Assembly (NCBI GenBank): GCA_910587475.1
Contig: CAJUMR010000006.1
Location: forward strand, 1 to 64,000
Length of the DNA: 64,000 nt
Direction of reading: 5' to 3'
Source: an uncultured Muribaculaceae bacterium
GTDB taxonomy: Bacteria; Bacteroidota; Bacteroidia; Bacteroidales; Muribaculaceae
This document shows positions 8,911 through 18,525 of this stretch, one piece after another; the stretch's first letter is position 1; every line of letters begins with the position of its first letter. The notes below the pieces were generated by a model, which was not told where the DNA came from, made no database searches, and was given only the letters and a program-made list of their open reading frames with translations. Position numbers and translations under genes: made by a program.

Positions 8911-8941
8911 CAAAGATAGTCTTATTTTTAGCAAAAACAAA
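8911..8941 (-). promoter_or_regulatory. orphan promoter (-33 and -7 elements)
   Basis: On the minus strand TTTG (8938-8941) and TATCTTTG (8911-8918) are 19 bases apart, an ideal Bacteroidota promoter. A 17-base palindrome (AAACTTAA T TTAAGTTT, 8948-8964) lies directly upstream and could be an operator. No recognisable gene follows. Confidence 0.6.
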
Positions 8942-9017
8942 TTAATTAAACTTAATTTAAGTTTTATAGGCTAAAATTTAACAAATGGCCTTGAGTCATA
9001 ACTCCTCATTGTATAAA

Positions 9018-9053
9018 TAAATATGCGGGCGACCATTTTGGCCGCCCGCATAT
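9018..9053 (-). terminator. terminator after lpxA and the RND operon
   Basis: 11-bp perfect arms (ATATGCGGGCG / CGCCCGCATAT) about 30 bases past the lpxA stop. On the minus strand it is followed by a T-rich stretch. Confidence 0.75.
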
Positions 9054-9081
9054 TTATATCCGTATGAACGGGGTAGTGGAT

Positions 9082-9870
9082 TTAGTCTTCGAAGAATTTA
9101 TCGGCGACGATTTTCAGATTGTTTTCACGGACGAAAGAAAGTATTTCATCGCGTACAGCGCAAGGCTCGATGTCAGTCTCGATGCGTTTGAGAGCGTTGA
9201 ACACTGTAGTCGAGCACTGGTAGATGTGACGGTAAGCTTTCGCTGCGACATCGATCTCGTCTTCTGTGAAATTGCCTCCCTTGCGCATGACTATGGCGTT
9301 GACACCGTAATATGTCGCAGGGTTGTGGGCTATGATGATAAACGGCGGAACGTTTGACGACACGCGTGTGCCTCCCTTGAGGAGCGAGTAGCGTCCCATG
9401 TTGACTTTTTCGTTGACTATAGCGTTTGACGAAAGTATTGAACCTTCGCCGATCACTGCGTCGCCGGCAACAGTTGCTCCGTTGCCGAGTACATTGCGGC
9501 CAACAACGTGGGTGTCGTGACCGATGTGAGCTTCAGCCATAATGAAGCATTTATCGCCGATGCGTGTGCCGCCTTGTGAATAAATGCCTCGGTTGATGAT
9601 CACGTTTTCACGGATTACAACTTCGTTGCCGATGAAGCAGAATGTGTCGGCACCTTTCCAACGGAAATCCTGAGGATCGGCACCTACAATAGCGCCTTGA
9701 TAGACCTTGCAGTCGTTGCCCATGCGTGTGCCGTGCATGATGCTGGCATAGGGCATGATCTCGCAGTTGTCGCCGATCTCGACATTTGCGTCGATATAGG
9801 CAAAAGGATGGACTTTAACGTTGTTGCCAAGCTTTGCAGATGGGTCAACGTAAGCTAATGGACTGATCAT
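9082..9870 (-). CDS. lpxA: acyl-ACP--UDP-N-acetylglucosamine O-acyltransferase, LpxA type
   Basis: 262 residues, exactly the length of E. coli LpxA. Left-handed beta-helix hexapeptide repeats fill about residues 1-190 and a helical C-terminal part follows. The segment MAEAHIGHD carries His115 and His118; the latter lines up with the catalytic His of LpxA. RGIYSQGG corresponds to the substrate-contacting RGTVQGG. It would transfer an acyl chain to UDP-GlcNAc in the first step of lipid A synthesis. It is not next to lpxD, lpxC or fabZ, its usual neighbours, but 36 bases after an RND-pump outer-membrane gene. It may therefore be a second copy with a different acyl preference. Confidence 0.82.
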   Translation of the reverse strand: MISPLAYVDPSAKLGNNVKVHPFAYIDANVEIGDNCEIMPYASIMHGTRMGNDCKVYQGAIVGADPQDFRWKGADTFCFIGNEVVIRENVIINRGIYSQGGTRIGDKCFIMAEAHIGHDTHVVGRNVLGNGATVAGDAVIGEGSILSSNAIVNEKVNMGRYSLLKGGTRVSSNVPPFIIIAHNPATYYGVNAIVMRKGGNFTEDEIDVAAKAYRHIYQCSTTVFNALKRIETDIEPCAVRDEILSFVRENNLKIVADKFFED

Positions 9871-9906
9871 AATAACTTGATATTAGAAATTTAGGTGAGT
9901 TATTGA

Positions 9907-11286
9907 TTATCGTCCGCCTCCAAGAGCCTGATACAGGTTGATGAACGCACGAGCCTGTGAGAGACGTGTCGATATGTAGGCGGTCTGTGCTCCGAGAAGG
10001 CTTTGCTGAGCAGTGAGGACTTCGAGATATGTTCCTGTCGAGTATTGGAGAAGATCCTGGGTATATTCGACCGATTTTTCGAGGTTCTTGACCTGCTCTA
10101 CGAGCAGACGCTCTTTTTCTTCACTCTTTTCATACACTGTCAATGCGTCGCTGACTTCTGCGGAAGCGTTGAGCAAGGCATATTCGAAGTTGTTGAGAGC
10201 TTGCTTCTGTTGTGCTTTCGCTGCTTCGAGGCCTGCGATGTTCTGACCGCGTGAGAAGAGGGGGATAGCAAGTGATCCGGCCAGTTGATAGAACCAGTCA
10301 CCGGGGTTTTTTACAAACGATCCGAGAAGGTTTGTAAAGCCGCCGTTAGCGGTGATTGAAAGACCGGGATAGAATGCCGCGCGGGCAGAGTTGGTCGCAT
10401 AGTAAGCGACTGCCAGAGCCTGTTCGGCAGCTGCAACGTCAGGACGCGAAGCGAGTTCGGCCATCGGTATTGCGGTGCGGACGATTTGCGGACGATCGAA
10501 GTTGAGAGTGGTCTTTATGTTCCAGTTTTGAGGAAGCTCGTTGAGCAACAACGACATCGTGTTGTTCAGTTGATCGAGCTGCACTTCAAGGTCAGTGATC
10601 GATGCGCAGATGCTGTAGTATTGTGCGGTCGATTGCACGACAGCTGCTTCATTGACGCGCCCTGCGAGCTTCAAGTTCTTCATTACTTCGACGCTTTCAC
10701 CCCAGCTGATGGCTGTCGAGCGCGACAGTTCGAGCTGGCTGTTTACAGCCGCGATTGCATAGTATGTGTATGCTACGGCCGAGATGATCTGCGATCTGGT
10801 GGCGCGGGCATATTCTTCGCTCATGCGGTAAGCGGCTTCGGCGTTGCGTTTGCGGTTGAGTGTCTTGCCGAAGATATCGATTTCCCAGCTTACCTGTGCG
10901 GGCAACTGATAAGTCCAGTTGATGTCGCTTCCCGCATATGACGCTCCCGCACCGTTGGGTGCAAGGGCTACAGAGGGGAGATAGCTCAGGCGGGCGCCTT
11001 TCATCTGGGCGTGGGCAATGTCGACGTTAAGACGTGCGTTGTTAAGATCCTTGTTGTTTTCAAGTGCCCGGTTGATGAAGTCGACGAGCAGGGGGTCTGT
11101 GAAAACATTTTCCCACAATAAGTTGCCGAATGCCGCTGAGTCGGTCGGCTGTTGACGAGCCTCGACGTAGGCGCGTGTGAGCGCCGACGTCTGAGGGGTT
11201 TGGTATTTTTTATAGATGTGGCAGCTTGACATCGAAGCTGTAAGACCGACAGCCAAAACTCCACATGTGATGTTTCTGATTTTCAT
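9907..11286 (-). CDS. RND efflux outer-membrane channel lipoprotein (OprM/NodT family)
   Basis: 459 residues. A lipoprotein signal ends SMSSC (lipid Cys at 23), and the protein then shows the duplicated helical/beta layout of TolC-like channels, with typical segments WENVFTDPLL, ALENNKDL and the second-half ASRPDVAAAEQAL. It forms the outer-membrane exit duct for the pump encoded next to it (stop of the pump at 11308, 21 bases upstream). The order adaptor, pump, channel is the classical three-gene RND operon. Substrates are not readable. Confidence 0.9.
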   Translation of the reverse strand: MKIRNITCGVLAVGLTASMSSCHIYKKYQTPQTSALTRAYVEARQQPTDSAAFGNLLWENVFTDPLLVDFINRALENNKDLNNARLNVDIAHAQMKGARLSYLPSVALAPNGAGASYAGSDINWTYQLPAQVSWEIDIFGKTLNRKRNAEAAYRMSEEYARATRSQIISAVAYTYYAIAAVNSQLELSRSTAISWGESVEVMKNLKLAGRVNEAAVVQSTAQYYSICASITDLEVQLDQLNNTMSLLLNELPQNWNIKTTLNFDRPQIVRTAIPMAELASRPDVAAAEQALAVAYYATNSARAAFYPGLSITANGGFTNLLGSFVKNPGDWFYQLAGSLAIPLFSRGQNIAGLEAAKAQQKQALNNFEYALLNASAEVSDALTVYEKSEEKERLLVEQVKNLEKSVEYTQDLLQYSTGTYLEVLTAQQSLLGAQTAYISTRLSQARAFINLYQALGGGR

Positions 11287-11307
11287 ATATTATGAAGTGA
11301 TCTGATA

Positions 11308-14300
11308 TTAATGAGTGTATTGTTCGATCTCGGTCTCGATGTTGCCACCGGATTCTTCATCTTGCCATTTGATCGGTTTAACCTTCTCCTGGATGATCTC
11401 GAAGACGCAGAAGAGCGCGGGAACGAAGAAGATCTGAAGGATCATGCCGATGAGCATACCGCCGACAGAGCCTGTGCCGAGTGCGCGGTTACCGTTTGCA
11501 CCTACACCGGTCGAGAGCATCATCGGGAGAAGACCGATGACCATCGCGAGTGATGTCATAAGGATAGGACGGAGACGTGCGGCTGCACCGGCAATTGCAG
11601 CATTGAAGATGCTCATGCCGGTCTTGCGGCGTTCGAGAGCGAACTCAACGATAAGGATCGCGTTCTTGGCAAGAAGACCGATAAGCATGATGAGGGCGAT
11701 CTGCAGGTAGATGTTGTTCGATATGCCGAAGATGTCAGCGAAGATAAACGCTCCCATGAGGCCGAACGGAACAGACAGAATAACCGCCCAAGGCAAGAAG
11801 TAGCTTTCGTACTGCGCTGACAGCAGCAGGTACACGAAGAGAAGACAGAGTCCGAAGATTACGGCCGTTGAGCTGCCCGATGACGAACCGGCTTCCTCAC
11901 GGGTCATACCTGCGTACTCATAGCCATAGCCTTGGGGCAGCGACTGGGCGGCGACGCGCTCAATAGCTGCGATTGCGTCACCCGATGAATAACCCGGAGC
12001 GGCATTACCCGAAACTGAGATAGAGTTGAACAGGTTGAAGCGGTTGAGCAAGTCAGGACCATAGATACGGGTGAGTGTCACGAAATTCTCGATCGATGCC
12101 ATTTCGGCTCCGTTGCGGATCTTGATCGATTTCAAGGTCTCGAGATTAGCGCGGCTTTCAGGGTTGGCTTGCATCATCACACGGTAGATCTTACCGAAGC
12201 GGTTGAAGTTGGACACATACATACCGCCGTAGTAGCCCTGGAGGGTTGACAGGATTGTCGACGGGCTGATGCCGGCTTGTTTACATTTTGCAGCATCGAT
12301 GTCGATGAGATACTGCGGGAATGTCGGGTTGAACGTTGTGTAGGCCATCTGGATCTCGGGCTGAGCGTTGAGCTGACCGAGGAATGCCTGGACAACAGAG
12401 TAGAACTGGTTGATGTCGCCGCCGGTTTTATCCTGCATTTTCAGTTCGAAACCGTTGGTGACCGAGTAACCTGAAATCATAGGGGGCGCGAAGAACACTA
12501 CGCGGCCGTCCTTGATCGATGATGTCATGGCATATAACTTCTGGATCACAGCCTGAACGCTTTCAGTTTTATCGCGTTCGTCCCAGTTTTTCAACTTGAT
12601 AAGCAATGTGCCGTAAGTCGCACCTTGTCCGGCGAGGAACGAGTAGCCGTTGATGGTCTGGCAGAGACGAACAGCATCAATGCTTGTCACGATCTTTTCG
12701 AGTTGATCAAGAACTTCAGTGGTGCGTTCCTGCGATGTTCCGGCAGGCATGTCGACCATGCCGAACATAAAGCCGGTGTCTTCGTCGGGAACCATGGCGC
12801 TCGGTGTGCGGGCCATAAGCCAGACGAGGATAACAACCGAGACAACCACTGCGGTGAATGATGTGACTTTGTGGCGTCCACACCAGCTGACGATCTTCTT
12901 ATAGCCGTTGAGCAGGCTGTTGTAGCCGTTTTCGAATGCTTTGTGGAAGCGTTTACCGAAGAGGCCGAGGATCGCAAGGATAGCAACAGCGATAGCGATG
13001 CAACTTTCAGCCACATTTTCGAACGCATACCAGTCGGCGATCATGAAGTAGATCGTGGCGAACAGAAGGAGAAGGGTGACGATCGGCGGGAAGTTGAGAC
13101 CGAATGAACGTTTGTAGCGTTTGGTGACAGCCTCGGCAGCGGCGCTGTAAGCTTTGCCCATGCGTTCGCCGAGTTTTTCTTCTGAGTTGTGAGGCTTGAG
13201 GAAGATCGCACACAGTGCAGGTGACAGGGTCAAGGCGTTGACCGCCGAGAAACCGATGGCGATAGCCATAGTCAGACCGAATTGCTGGTAGAAAACACCC
13301 GCGGTGCCGGGCATGAATGACACAGGGATGAACACGAGCATCATGACGAGTGTGATCGACACAAGAGCGCCGGCGATTTCGTTCATCGCATCTATTGATG
13401 CGCGGCGTGCCGATGTGTAACCTTGGTCGAGCTTGGCATGGACGGCCTCGACGACGACGATCGCGTCGTCGACCACAATGGCGATTGCAAGCACGAGTGC
13501 CGAGAGGGTGATAAGGTTGATCGAGAAGCCGATCAGGTTGAGCACGAAGAACGTACCGATCAATGCCACAGGAATTGCGATCGCCGGGATGATGGTCGAA
13601 CGGAAGTCGTGGAGGAAGATGTAAACCACGAGGAACACAAGCACGAACGCCTCGATCAGAGTACGGATCACATTGTGGATCGACGCATAAAGGAATTCGT
13701 TGTTGTTCATCGGGATGTCGTACATGAGGCCTTGCGGAAGGTCGGCCTTCATTTTGTCAACTTCTGCGAGCACATCGTTGATAATCTGTGTCGCGTTTGA
13801 GCCTGCAGTCTGGAAGACCATTGCCATGGTCGATGGGTTTCCGTTTGCTTTGTTGTGGAAACCATAGGTCACACGGCCGAGTTCAAGATCAGCGACATCT
13901 TTAAGATAGAGAACTTCGCCTGTGTCTGACGCTCTGATTACGATATCGCCAAATTGTTCAGGGGTCGTGAGACGGCCGCGGTAGCGCATCGTGTATTGGA
14001 ACGATTGGTTGCCTTGTTCGCCGAATGCACCCGGAGCGGCTTCGACGTTCTGCTCGGCGAGTGCGGCTGCGACGTCTGAAGGCATGAGATTGTATTGAGC
14101 CATGACTTCGGGCTTAAGCCACACACGCATAGAGTAGTCAGCGCCGAACGACATCACGTCACCTACACCTGAAATACGCTGAAGGATAGGAATGACGTTG
14201 ATCTTCATGTAGTTGTCGAGGAATTCCTCGCTATATGTGCCTGATGTGTCGACAAGTGCGACGCCGACAAGCATTGATGTCTGACGTTTCTGAGTCAGGA

Positions 14301-14682
14301 CGCCGACCTGGTTCACTTCTGAAGGCAGGAGGTTTGCGGCTTTGGCAACGCGGTTTTGAACGTCGACGGCAGCCATGTCGGGGTCGAAGCCTTGTTCGAA
14401 TGTTACGGTGATTGTGGCCGAACCGGTGTTGGTTGCTGTAGAGGTGATATACTGCATGCCTTCAGCACCGTTGATCGACTCTTCAAGAGGTGCGATCACT
14501 GAGTTGAGCACCGCCTGAGCATTTGCACCGTTATAAGTGGTTGACACCTGAATTGTAGGCGGTGCAATATCCGGGAACTGGGTGATAGGCAGCGATACGA
14601 GGCCAATCAGACCCAAAAGCACGATGAATATCGATATTACGGTCGATAGCACCGGGCGGTTAATAAATGTATCGAGTTTCAT
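11308..14682 (-). CDS. RND efflux pump, HAE1 (AcrB-type) inner-membrane transporter
   Basis: 1124 residues. It starts MKLDTFINRPVLSTVISI, the cytoplasmic start and first helix typical of AcrB-type pumps, and the first large periplasmic loop (LPITQFPDIAPPTIQVSTTYNGA) follows. The helix with VDDAIVVVEAV carries the proton-relay acidic pair. About 70 residues longer than AcrB, largely from an extra hydrophobic segment in the middle loop between the two halves (around ESCIAIAVAILAILGLFG). It uses the proton gradient to expel drugs, bile salts or lipids from the periplasm. It is co-transcribed with the adaptor (14735) and the channel (11286). Confidence 0.95.
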   Translation of the reverse strand: MKLDTFINRPVLSTVISIFIVLLGLIGLVSLPITQFPDIAPPTIQVSTTYNGANAQAVLNSVIAPLEESINGAEGMQYITSTATNTGSATITVTFEQGFDPDMAAVDVQNRVAKAANLLPSEVNQVGVLTQKRQTSMLVGVALVDTSGTYSEEFLDNYMKINVIPILQRISGVGDVMSFGADYSMRVWLKPEVMAQYNLMPSDVAAALAEQNVEAAPGAFGEQGNQSFQYTMRYRGRLTTPEQFGDIVIRASDTGEVLYLKDVADLELGRVTYGFHNKANGNPSTMAMVFQTAGSNATQIINDVLAEVDKMKADLPQGLMYDIPMNNNEFLYASIHNVIRTLIEAFVLVFLVVYIFLHDFRSTIIPAIAIPVALIGTFFVLNLIGFSINLITLSALVLAIAIVVDDAIVVVEAVHAKLDQGYTSARRASIDAMNEIAGALVSITLVMMLVFIPVSFMPGTAGVFYQQFGLTMAIAIGFSAVNALTLSPALCAIFLKPHNSEEKLGERMGKAYSAAAEAVTKRYKRSFGLNFPPIVTLLLLFATIYFMIADWYAFENVAESCIAIAVAILAILGLFGKRFHKAFENGYNSLLNGYKKIVSWCGRHKVTSFTAVVVSVVILVWLMARTPSAMVPDEDTGFMFGMVDMPAGTSQERTTEVLDQLEKIVTSIDAVRLCQTINGYSFLAGQGATYGTLLIKLKNWDERDKTESVQAVIQKLYAMTSSIKDGRVVFFAPPMISGYSVTNGFELKMQDKTGGDINQFYSVVQAFLGQLNAQPEIQMAYTTFNPTFPQYLIDIDAAKCKQAGISPSTILSTLQGYYGGMYVSNFNRFGKIYRVMMQANPESRANLETLKSIKIRNGAEMASIENFVTLTRIYGPDLLNRFNLFNSISVSGNAAPGYSSGDAIAAIERVAAQSLPQGYGYEYAGMTREEAGSSSGSSTAVIFGLCLLFVYLLLSAQYESYFLPWAVILSVPFGLMGAFIFADIFGISNNIYLQIALIMLIGLLAKNAILIVEFALERRKTGMSIFNAAIAGAAARLRPILMTSLAMVIGLLPMMLSTGVGANGNRALGTGSVGGMLIGMILQIFFVPALFCVFEIIQEKVKPIKWQDEESGGNIETEIEQYTH

Positions 14683-14734
14683 TTTTGTTTATTCTTATTC
14701 AGATCAGATTTTAGATAGATAAGATGCCTGATTG

Positions 14735-15904
14735 TTATTGAGCTTGTTGAGCTTGTTGAGCCTGAGCCTGTTTGGTAGCGGGGTCAACGGGGGTGACGGG
14801 CATACCGCCGCGGACGCTTGTGCCGACGCCTTCGATCACGATTCTGTCGCCGGGTTTAAGTCCTTCGGTTACGATGTACTGTTTTCCGTCGTTGAGCGGA
14901 AGGATCTGTATAGGGGTCGGGACAGTGATGTTTGAATCATTCAGAGTGAAGACATATTTGAGATCCTGGAGCTCGAAAGTTGCGCGCTGAGGGATCGATA
15001 TGGCATCGTGGGCGGTCACGGGGATTGAAATCTGACCGGTGTTGCCGCTGCGGAGCATTCCGGTGGGGTTGTCGAACAGCGCACGCACTCTTGCAGAACC
15101 TGTGGTGTTGTCGATCACTCCTGAGACTGTTGCAACTTTTCCTTCATTAGGATAAACAGATCCGTCGGCGAGGGTGAGCTTGACTGCCGGCATAGCGTTT
15201 ATGGCTTCGGTGAGTGATTTTGATCCTTCGTTGGTGAGTTCAAGGATATCTTTCTCGTTGAGTGAGAAATAAGCATATACTTCAGAGTTGTCGCTGACGG
15301 TTGTGAGCGGCTGAGCCGAAGAGGGAGATGCGAGAGAGCCTTCGCGGTTGGGTATTGTGCCGACCACGCCGTCGCTCGGAGCGGTGACTGTGGTGTATGC
15401 AAGGTTCTTGCGGGCATTGGTTACGGCTGCTTCGGCCTGCGAAAGCTGGGCTTTAGCCTGGGCGAGCTGGTTGGCTGCAAGTTGCCATTCGTATTCGCTG
15501 ATGATGTTTTTGTCGAGAAGCTTGCGTTTGTTGGCTTCAGTGAGTTCGGCGGTTGACACTGCTGTGCGTGCGGAGTTCAGTGATGCTTCTGCCTGATCGA
15601 CGGCTGCCTGATATTGAACTTGGTCGATTGTGAAAAGCACTTGACCTTTGCGCACGTGCTGACCTTCGTCGACATGTACTTTTGTGATGAAACCGGTCAC
15701 TTGCGGACGGATGTCAATGTCTGTTTTACCTTTGATTGTTGCTGGATAGACGTTGTGGAGTTCGCTGTCGGAGGGTTGAACTGTGAGCACTGCGAGTTGG
15801 GGAGCTCCTGCTTGGTGAGCCTGTTGCTGTCCGCCGCACGACGTGAGCGACATAGTGGCGATTGCCAGTGAAAGGCAAGTCAGATTGGACGCTTTAATCT
15901 TCAT
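14735..15904 (-). CDS. RND efflux periplasmic adaptor (AcrA/MexA family)
   Basis: 389 residues. A lipoprotein signal ends SLTSC; then come the split lipoyl domain (IDIRPQVTGFITKVHVDEGQHVRKGQVLF), an alpha-helical hairpin (about 95-170, rich in Ala and Gln), the second lipoyl half (PSDGVVGTIPNREG), and beta-barrel and membrane-proximal domains. The C terminus is a low-complexity Gln-Ala tail made by a 9-base tandem repeat at 14738-14765. It bridges the pump and the outer-membrane channel. First gene of the operon; a -7 box is present at 15969. Confidence 0.92.
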   Translation of the reverse strand: MKIKASNLTCLSLAIATMSLTSCGGQQQAHQAGAPQLAVLTVQPSDSELHNVYPATIKGKTDIDIRPQVTGFITKVHVDEGQHVRKGQVLFTIDQVQYQAAVDQAEASLNSARTAVSTAELTEANKRKLLDKNIISEYEWQLAANQLAQAKAQLSQAEAAVTNARKNLAYTTVTAPSDGVVGTIPNREGSLASPSSAQPLTTVSDNSEVYAYFSLNEKDILELTNEGSKSLTEAINAMPAVKLTLADGSVYPNEGKVATVSGVIDNTTGSARVRALFDNPTGMLRSGNTGQISIPVTAHDAISIPQRATFELQDLKYVFTLNDSNITVPTPIQILPLNDGKQYIVTEGLKPGDRIVIEGVGTSVRGGMPVTPVDPATKQAQAQQAQQAQ

Positions 15905-15968
15905 GTGAAAAGTGAAATGTGATTAATTAATCGTATTATGTTATTTATATTTACCTATTTTATCGGTG

Positions 15969-15976
15969 CAAAGTTA
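15969..15976 (-). promoter_or_regulatory. -7 element for the RND efflux operon
   Basis: TAACTTTG on the minus strand, 64 bases before the adaptor ATG. The -33 element is not clear. Confidence 0.45.
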
Positions 15977-16148
15977 GGCAAATTCCCTCAGTGCTCAGTG
16001 GTGAAAAGTTATAATTTTTTGGCCAAAAAGGGAAGTGCTACGTCAAAAAATGCTAAAAAACATATTTTTAGGCATTCTTGATCGATGATTGAAACGATAG
16101 AGCATGTCCGAAATGTAAGTTTACGATGATCAGACATTGAAATTTTTG

Positions 16149-16156
16149 TATTTTTG
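16149..16156 (+). promoter_or_regulatory. -7 element for the GH31 gene
   Basis: TATTTTTG matches TAnnTTTG, 57 bases before the ATG at 16214. The -33 element is weak. Confidence 0.5.
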
Positions 16157-16213
16157 CAGTTGAATATAAGTATAAATAGCAGTGAACCTGAATTATTAAA
16201 TAAACCAACATAA

Positions 16214-18493
16214 ATGAAAAAACTACATTTTTATTTTGCTCTTTTGACCGCAGTTGTGCTGAGTGTGCAGCCGGCGTTTGCGCGACCTGTGCTTGCTTCA
16301 GCCGACAGTAATCCGATCGTGCTCGGCAATAAGCGCATCACTTTGATCACGCCGACGCTTTTCCGTCTGGAATATGCCGATCATCAGGCTTTCCTCGACA
16401 AGCCGACAATGTTTGCCGTCAACAGAGATTCGGTCATGACCGGTGGTTTCACGATCACGACTGACGATGGTGGAGCAAATTACCGCATTTCGACAGGAAA
16501 AGTAGATATTGATGTGAAGAACGATAATATGCCGTTCTCTTATTTCAATACGAAAGTGTATTTCAAACGTCTTGGCAAAGAGATGAAAATCAGCGGTATC
16601 GCTTCTTCGGACGGAAATCTTGGCGGCAGTGTTGCTACGCTCGATGCGGTAAATTCGGAGATCCCACTTCAGGATGGTCTGCTGAGCCGCAACGGGTGGT
16701 ATTACATTGTCGACACTGGCAATGAGTACATTAATGATGATGGATGGTTTGAACTCAGAGACCGCGATCATATCCAGGATCAGTATTGTTTTGTATATGG
16801 TGACGACTTCCATGCTCCGTTCCGTGATCTCGGCGTAATCAGCGGCAAAGTGCCGATGACCAGAAAGTATATGCACGGCATATGGTATTCCCGTTGGTTC
16901 CGTTACAGCGAGCAGGATTTCCGCGATCTGATACAGGGGTATGCCGACAATGATTTTCCGATCGACGTTCTGTCGATAGACATGGACTGGCATACGCAGG
17001 ACCACAAGGATGGAGTGGGCCATGCATGGACTTATGGATGGACCGGCCACACATGGAACCGCGAGCTCTTCCCCGATCCGGGAAAATTGATCTCAGATCT
17101 CAAGGCTAAAGGCATCCACACCTGTGTCAACGAGCATCCCCACGATGGTATTCGTCCGGCAGATGACTGCTATGAAGATTTTATGCGTGCAATGGGGCAT
17201 GAACCCGATGGAGAAACTTGTCTTCTTTTCGATGCGGGCGACCGTAAATATATGGAAAATTATCTTGAGTTTTCCCGTCGTGAAAACCGCAGTTTCGGAC
17301 TCGATTTCTGGTGGGTCGACTGGCAGCAGGATTATGTCTATCCCTATGTTCGCGGAACTAACCGCATGAACCATCTTCCGTGGCTCAACATGCTGTATTA
17401 TAAAGACACCGAGCGCGACAACATGAGAGGCGCCGGTTACAGCCGTTGGGGCGGGTGGGGCGACCATCGCCATCCGATCTACTTTTCAGGTGATGCTTCG
17501 AGCAATTGGGATATCCTGACGTTTGAGGTGAAATTGACTCAGACAAGCGGAAATCAGGGATGCTACTACTGGGCTCACGATATCGGAGGATTTTTTGGAG
17601 AAACTAATCCTGAGCTGCTTGCGCGCTGGAGCCAGTTCGGAGCTTTGACGGCCGCATTGCGTGTCCATGCGTGTGTAGGGCCTAACACCGACCGCCGCCC
17701 GTGGCTCTGGGGCGATATGCCGACTGAGTCCATGCGCAGATCTTATCATTTCCGCTCGGAGATCATGCCTTATGTTTACTCGTCTGTGAGAAAGACTCAC
17801 GACACGATGTTGCCGCTGAACCGTGCCATGTACGTCGATTATCCGACCGATTCGATGGCATATGACCGCTATAATCAGTTCTTGTTCGGCGATCTGCTCC
17901 TCGCCGCACCGATTACTGCGCCGGGAAGCGGAGACTTGCTTGAGGCTTCGCAGAGTGTATGGTTCCCGTCTGATGCCAGTTGGTGGGATTTTTTCACTGA
18001 TGAGCAGTATGCTGCCGGCAGTGAAGCGACGGTTACAAAAGACATATATTCATTCCCTGTGTTTGTAAAGGGCGGGTATGTCTTTCCGATGCAACCCTAC
18101 ACCCAGCGGCCCGGAAGCGACCCGATGTCGAAACTTGTCATGAGGGTCTATCCCGGCGATGACGGATGTGCCACATCGTTTGACCTCTATGAGGACGATG
18201 GCGTGAGCCGTGATTATCAGAAGGGTGCTTATGCCCGCACGACTTTGGCTTATAGCCGTGACGGCGACCGATCGACCGTCACTGTGTCGCCGACCGTCGG
18301 ACAATATGACGGACAGCTCTCAGAAAGAGCTTATCGCCTGGAACTTGCCGGGTTCGGCGAGGTCAGCGATGTGAAGGTCGATGGCCGGAAAGCCAGGGTT
18401 ATCACTGATGGCAGTCGCTCGGTTGTCGAACTGCCGAAGCGGAAGATCAGCAAGGGCGTTAAGATCGAGTTCCGCCATTCCGACAAGTTGTAA
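16214..18493 (+). CDS. secreted glycoside hydrolase family 31 (alpha-glucosidase/alpha-xylosidase type)
   Basis: 759 residues with a signal peptide (about 1-23). An N-terminal beta-sandwich is followed by the (beta/alpha)8 barrel with IDMDWH (about 255-260), the nucleophile Asp369 in DFWWVDWQQD, and YFSGDASSNWD with the probable acid/base Asp427. YYWAHDIGGF and the C-terminal beta domains complete the family. GH31 enzymes cut terminal alpha-linked glucose or xylose with retention. The enzyme is presumably periplasmic or surface-located. It stands alone, without susC/susD, so the glycan is unknown. Assignment to GH31 is firm; specificity is open. Confidence 0.92.
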   Translation: MKKLHFYFALLTAVVLSVQPAFARPVLASADSNPIVLGNKRITLITPTLFRLEYADHQAFLDKPTMFAVNRDSVMTGGFTITTDDGGANYRISTGKVDIDVKNDNMPFSYFNTKVYFKRLGKEMKISGIASSDGNLGGSVATLDAVNSEIPLQDGLLSRNGWYYIVDTGNEYINDDGWFELRDRDHIQDQYCFVYGDDFHAPFRDLGVISGKVPMTRKYMHGIWYSRWFRYSEQDFRDLIQGYADNDFPIDVLSIDMDWHTQDHKDGVGHAWTYGWTGHTWNRELFPDPGKLISDLKAKGIHTCVNEHPHDGIRPADDCYEDFMRAMGHEPDGETCLLFDAGDRKYMENYLEFSRRENRSFGLDFWWVDWQQDYVYPYVRGTNRMNHLPWLNMLYYKDTERDNMRGAGYSRWGGWGDHRHPIYFSGDASSNWDILTFEVKLTQTSGNQGCYYWAHDIGGFFGETNPELLARWSQFGALTAALRVHACVGPNTDRRPWLWGDMPTESMRRSYHFRSEIMPYVYSSVRKTHDTMLPLNRAMYVDYPTDSMAYDRYNQFLFGDLLLAAPITAPGSGDLLEASQSVWFPSDASWWDFFTDEQYAAGSEATVTKDIYSFPVFVKGGYVFPMQPYTQRPGSDPMSKLVMRVYPGDDGCATSFDLYEDDGVSRDYQKGAYARTTLAYSRDGDRSTVTVSPTVGQYDGQLSERAYRLELAGFGEVSDVKVDGRKARVITDGSRSVVELPKRKISKGVKIEFRHSDKL

Positions 18494-18525
18494 CCGCTTC
18501 CGGCGCGTTACGCAATTATACAATG

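Larger units (their letters stand above)
8742..9081. other. intergenic region with orphan minus-strand promoter and inverted repeats
   Basis: 340 bases. In order: a hairpin terminator for the SemiSWEET gene, a 9-bp inverted repeat (8789-8797 / 8816-8824), a complete minus-strand promoter (8911-8941) without an annotated gene behind it, a 17-base palindrome (8948-8964), and the terminator of lpxA (about 9018-9053). The minus-strand transcript could hold a 42-codon frame beginning at 8840, or a small RNA. Confidence 0.5.
15905..16213. other. divergent promoter region between the RND operon and the GH31 gene
   Basis: 309 bases. It holds a -7 box for each direction (15969-15976 minus, 16149-16156 plus) and, between them, an imperfect palindrome at about 16049-16073 (TGCTAAAAA paired with TTTTTAGGCA, one bulge) that could be a regulator site. 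No open frame is convincing. Confidence 0.5.

Noticed and set aside
16049..16073. Imperfect palindrome before the GH31 gene as a riboswitch
   Set aside because: It lies upstream of the -7 box at 16149 and so would not be in the GH31 transcript; a protein-binding site is more likely.
16298..17050. A 250-codon frame antisense to the GH31 gene
   Set aside because: Shadow of the GH31 coding sequence; the GH31 product has intact catalytic residues and a signal peptide.
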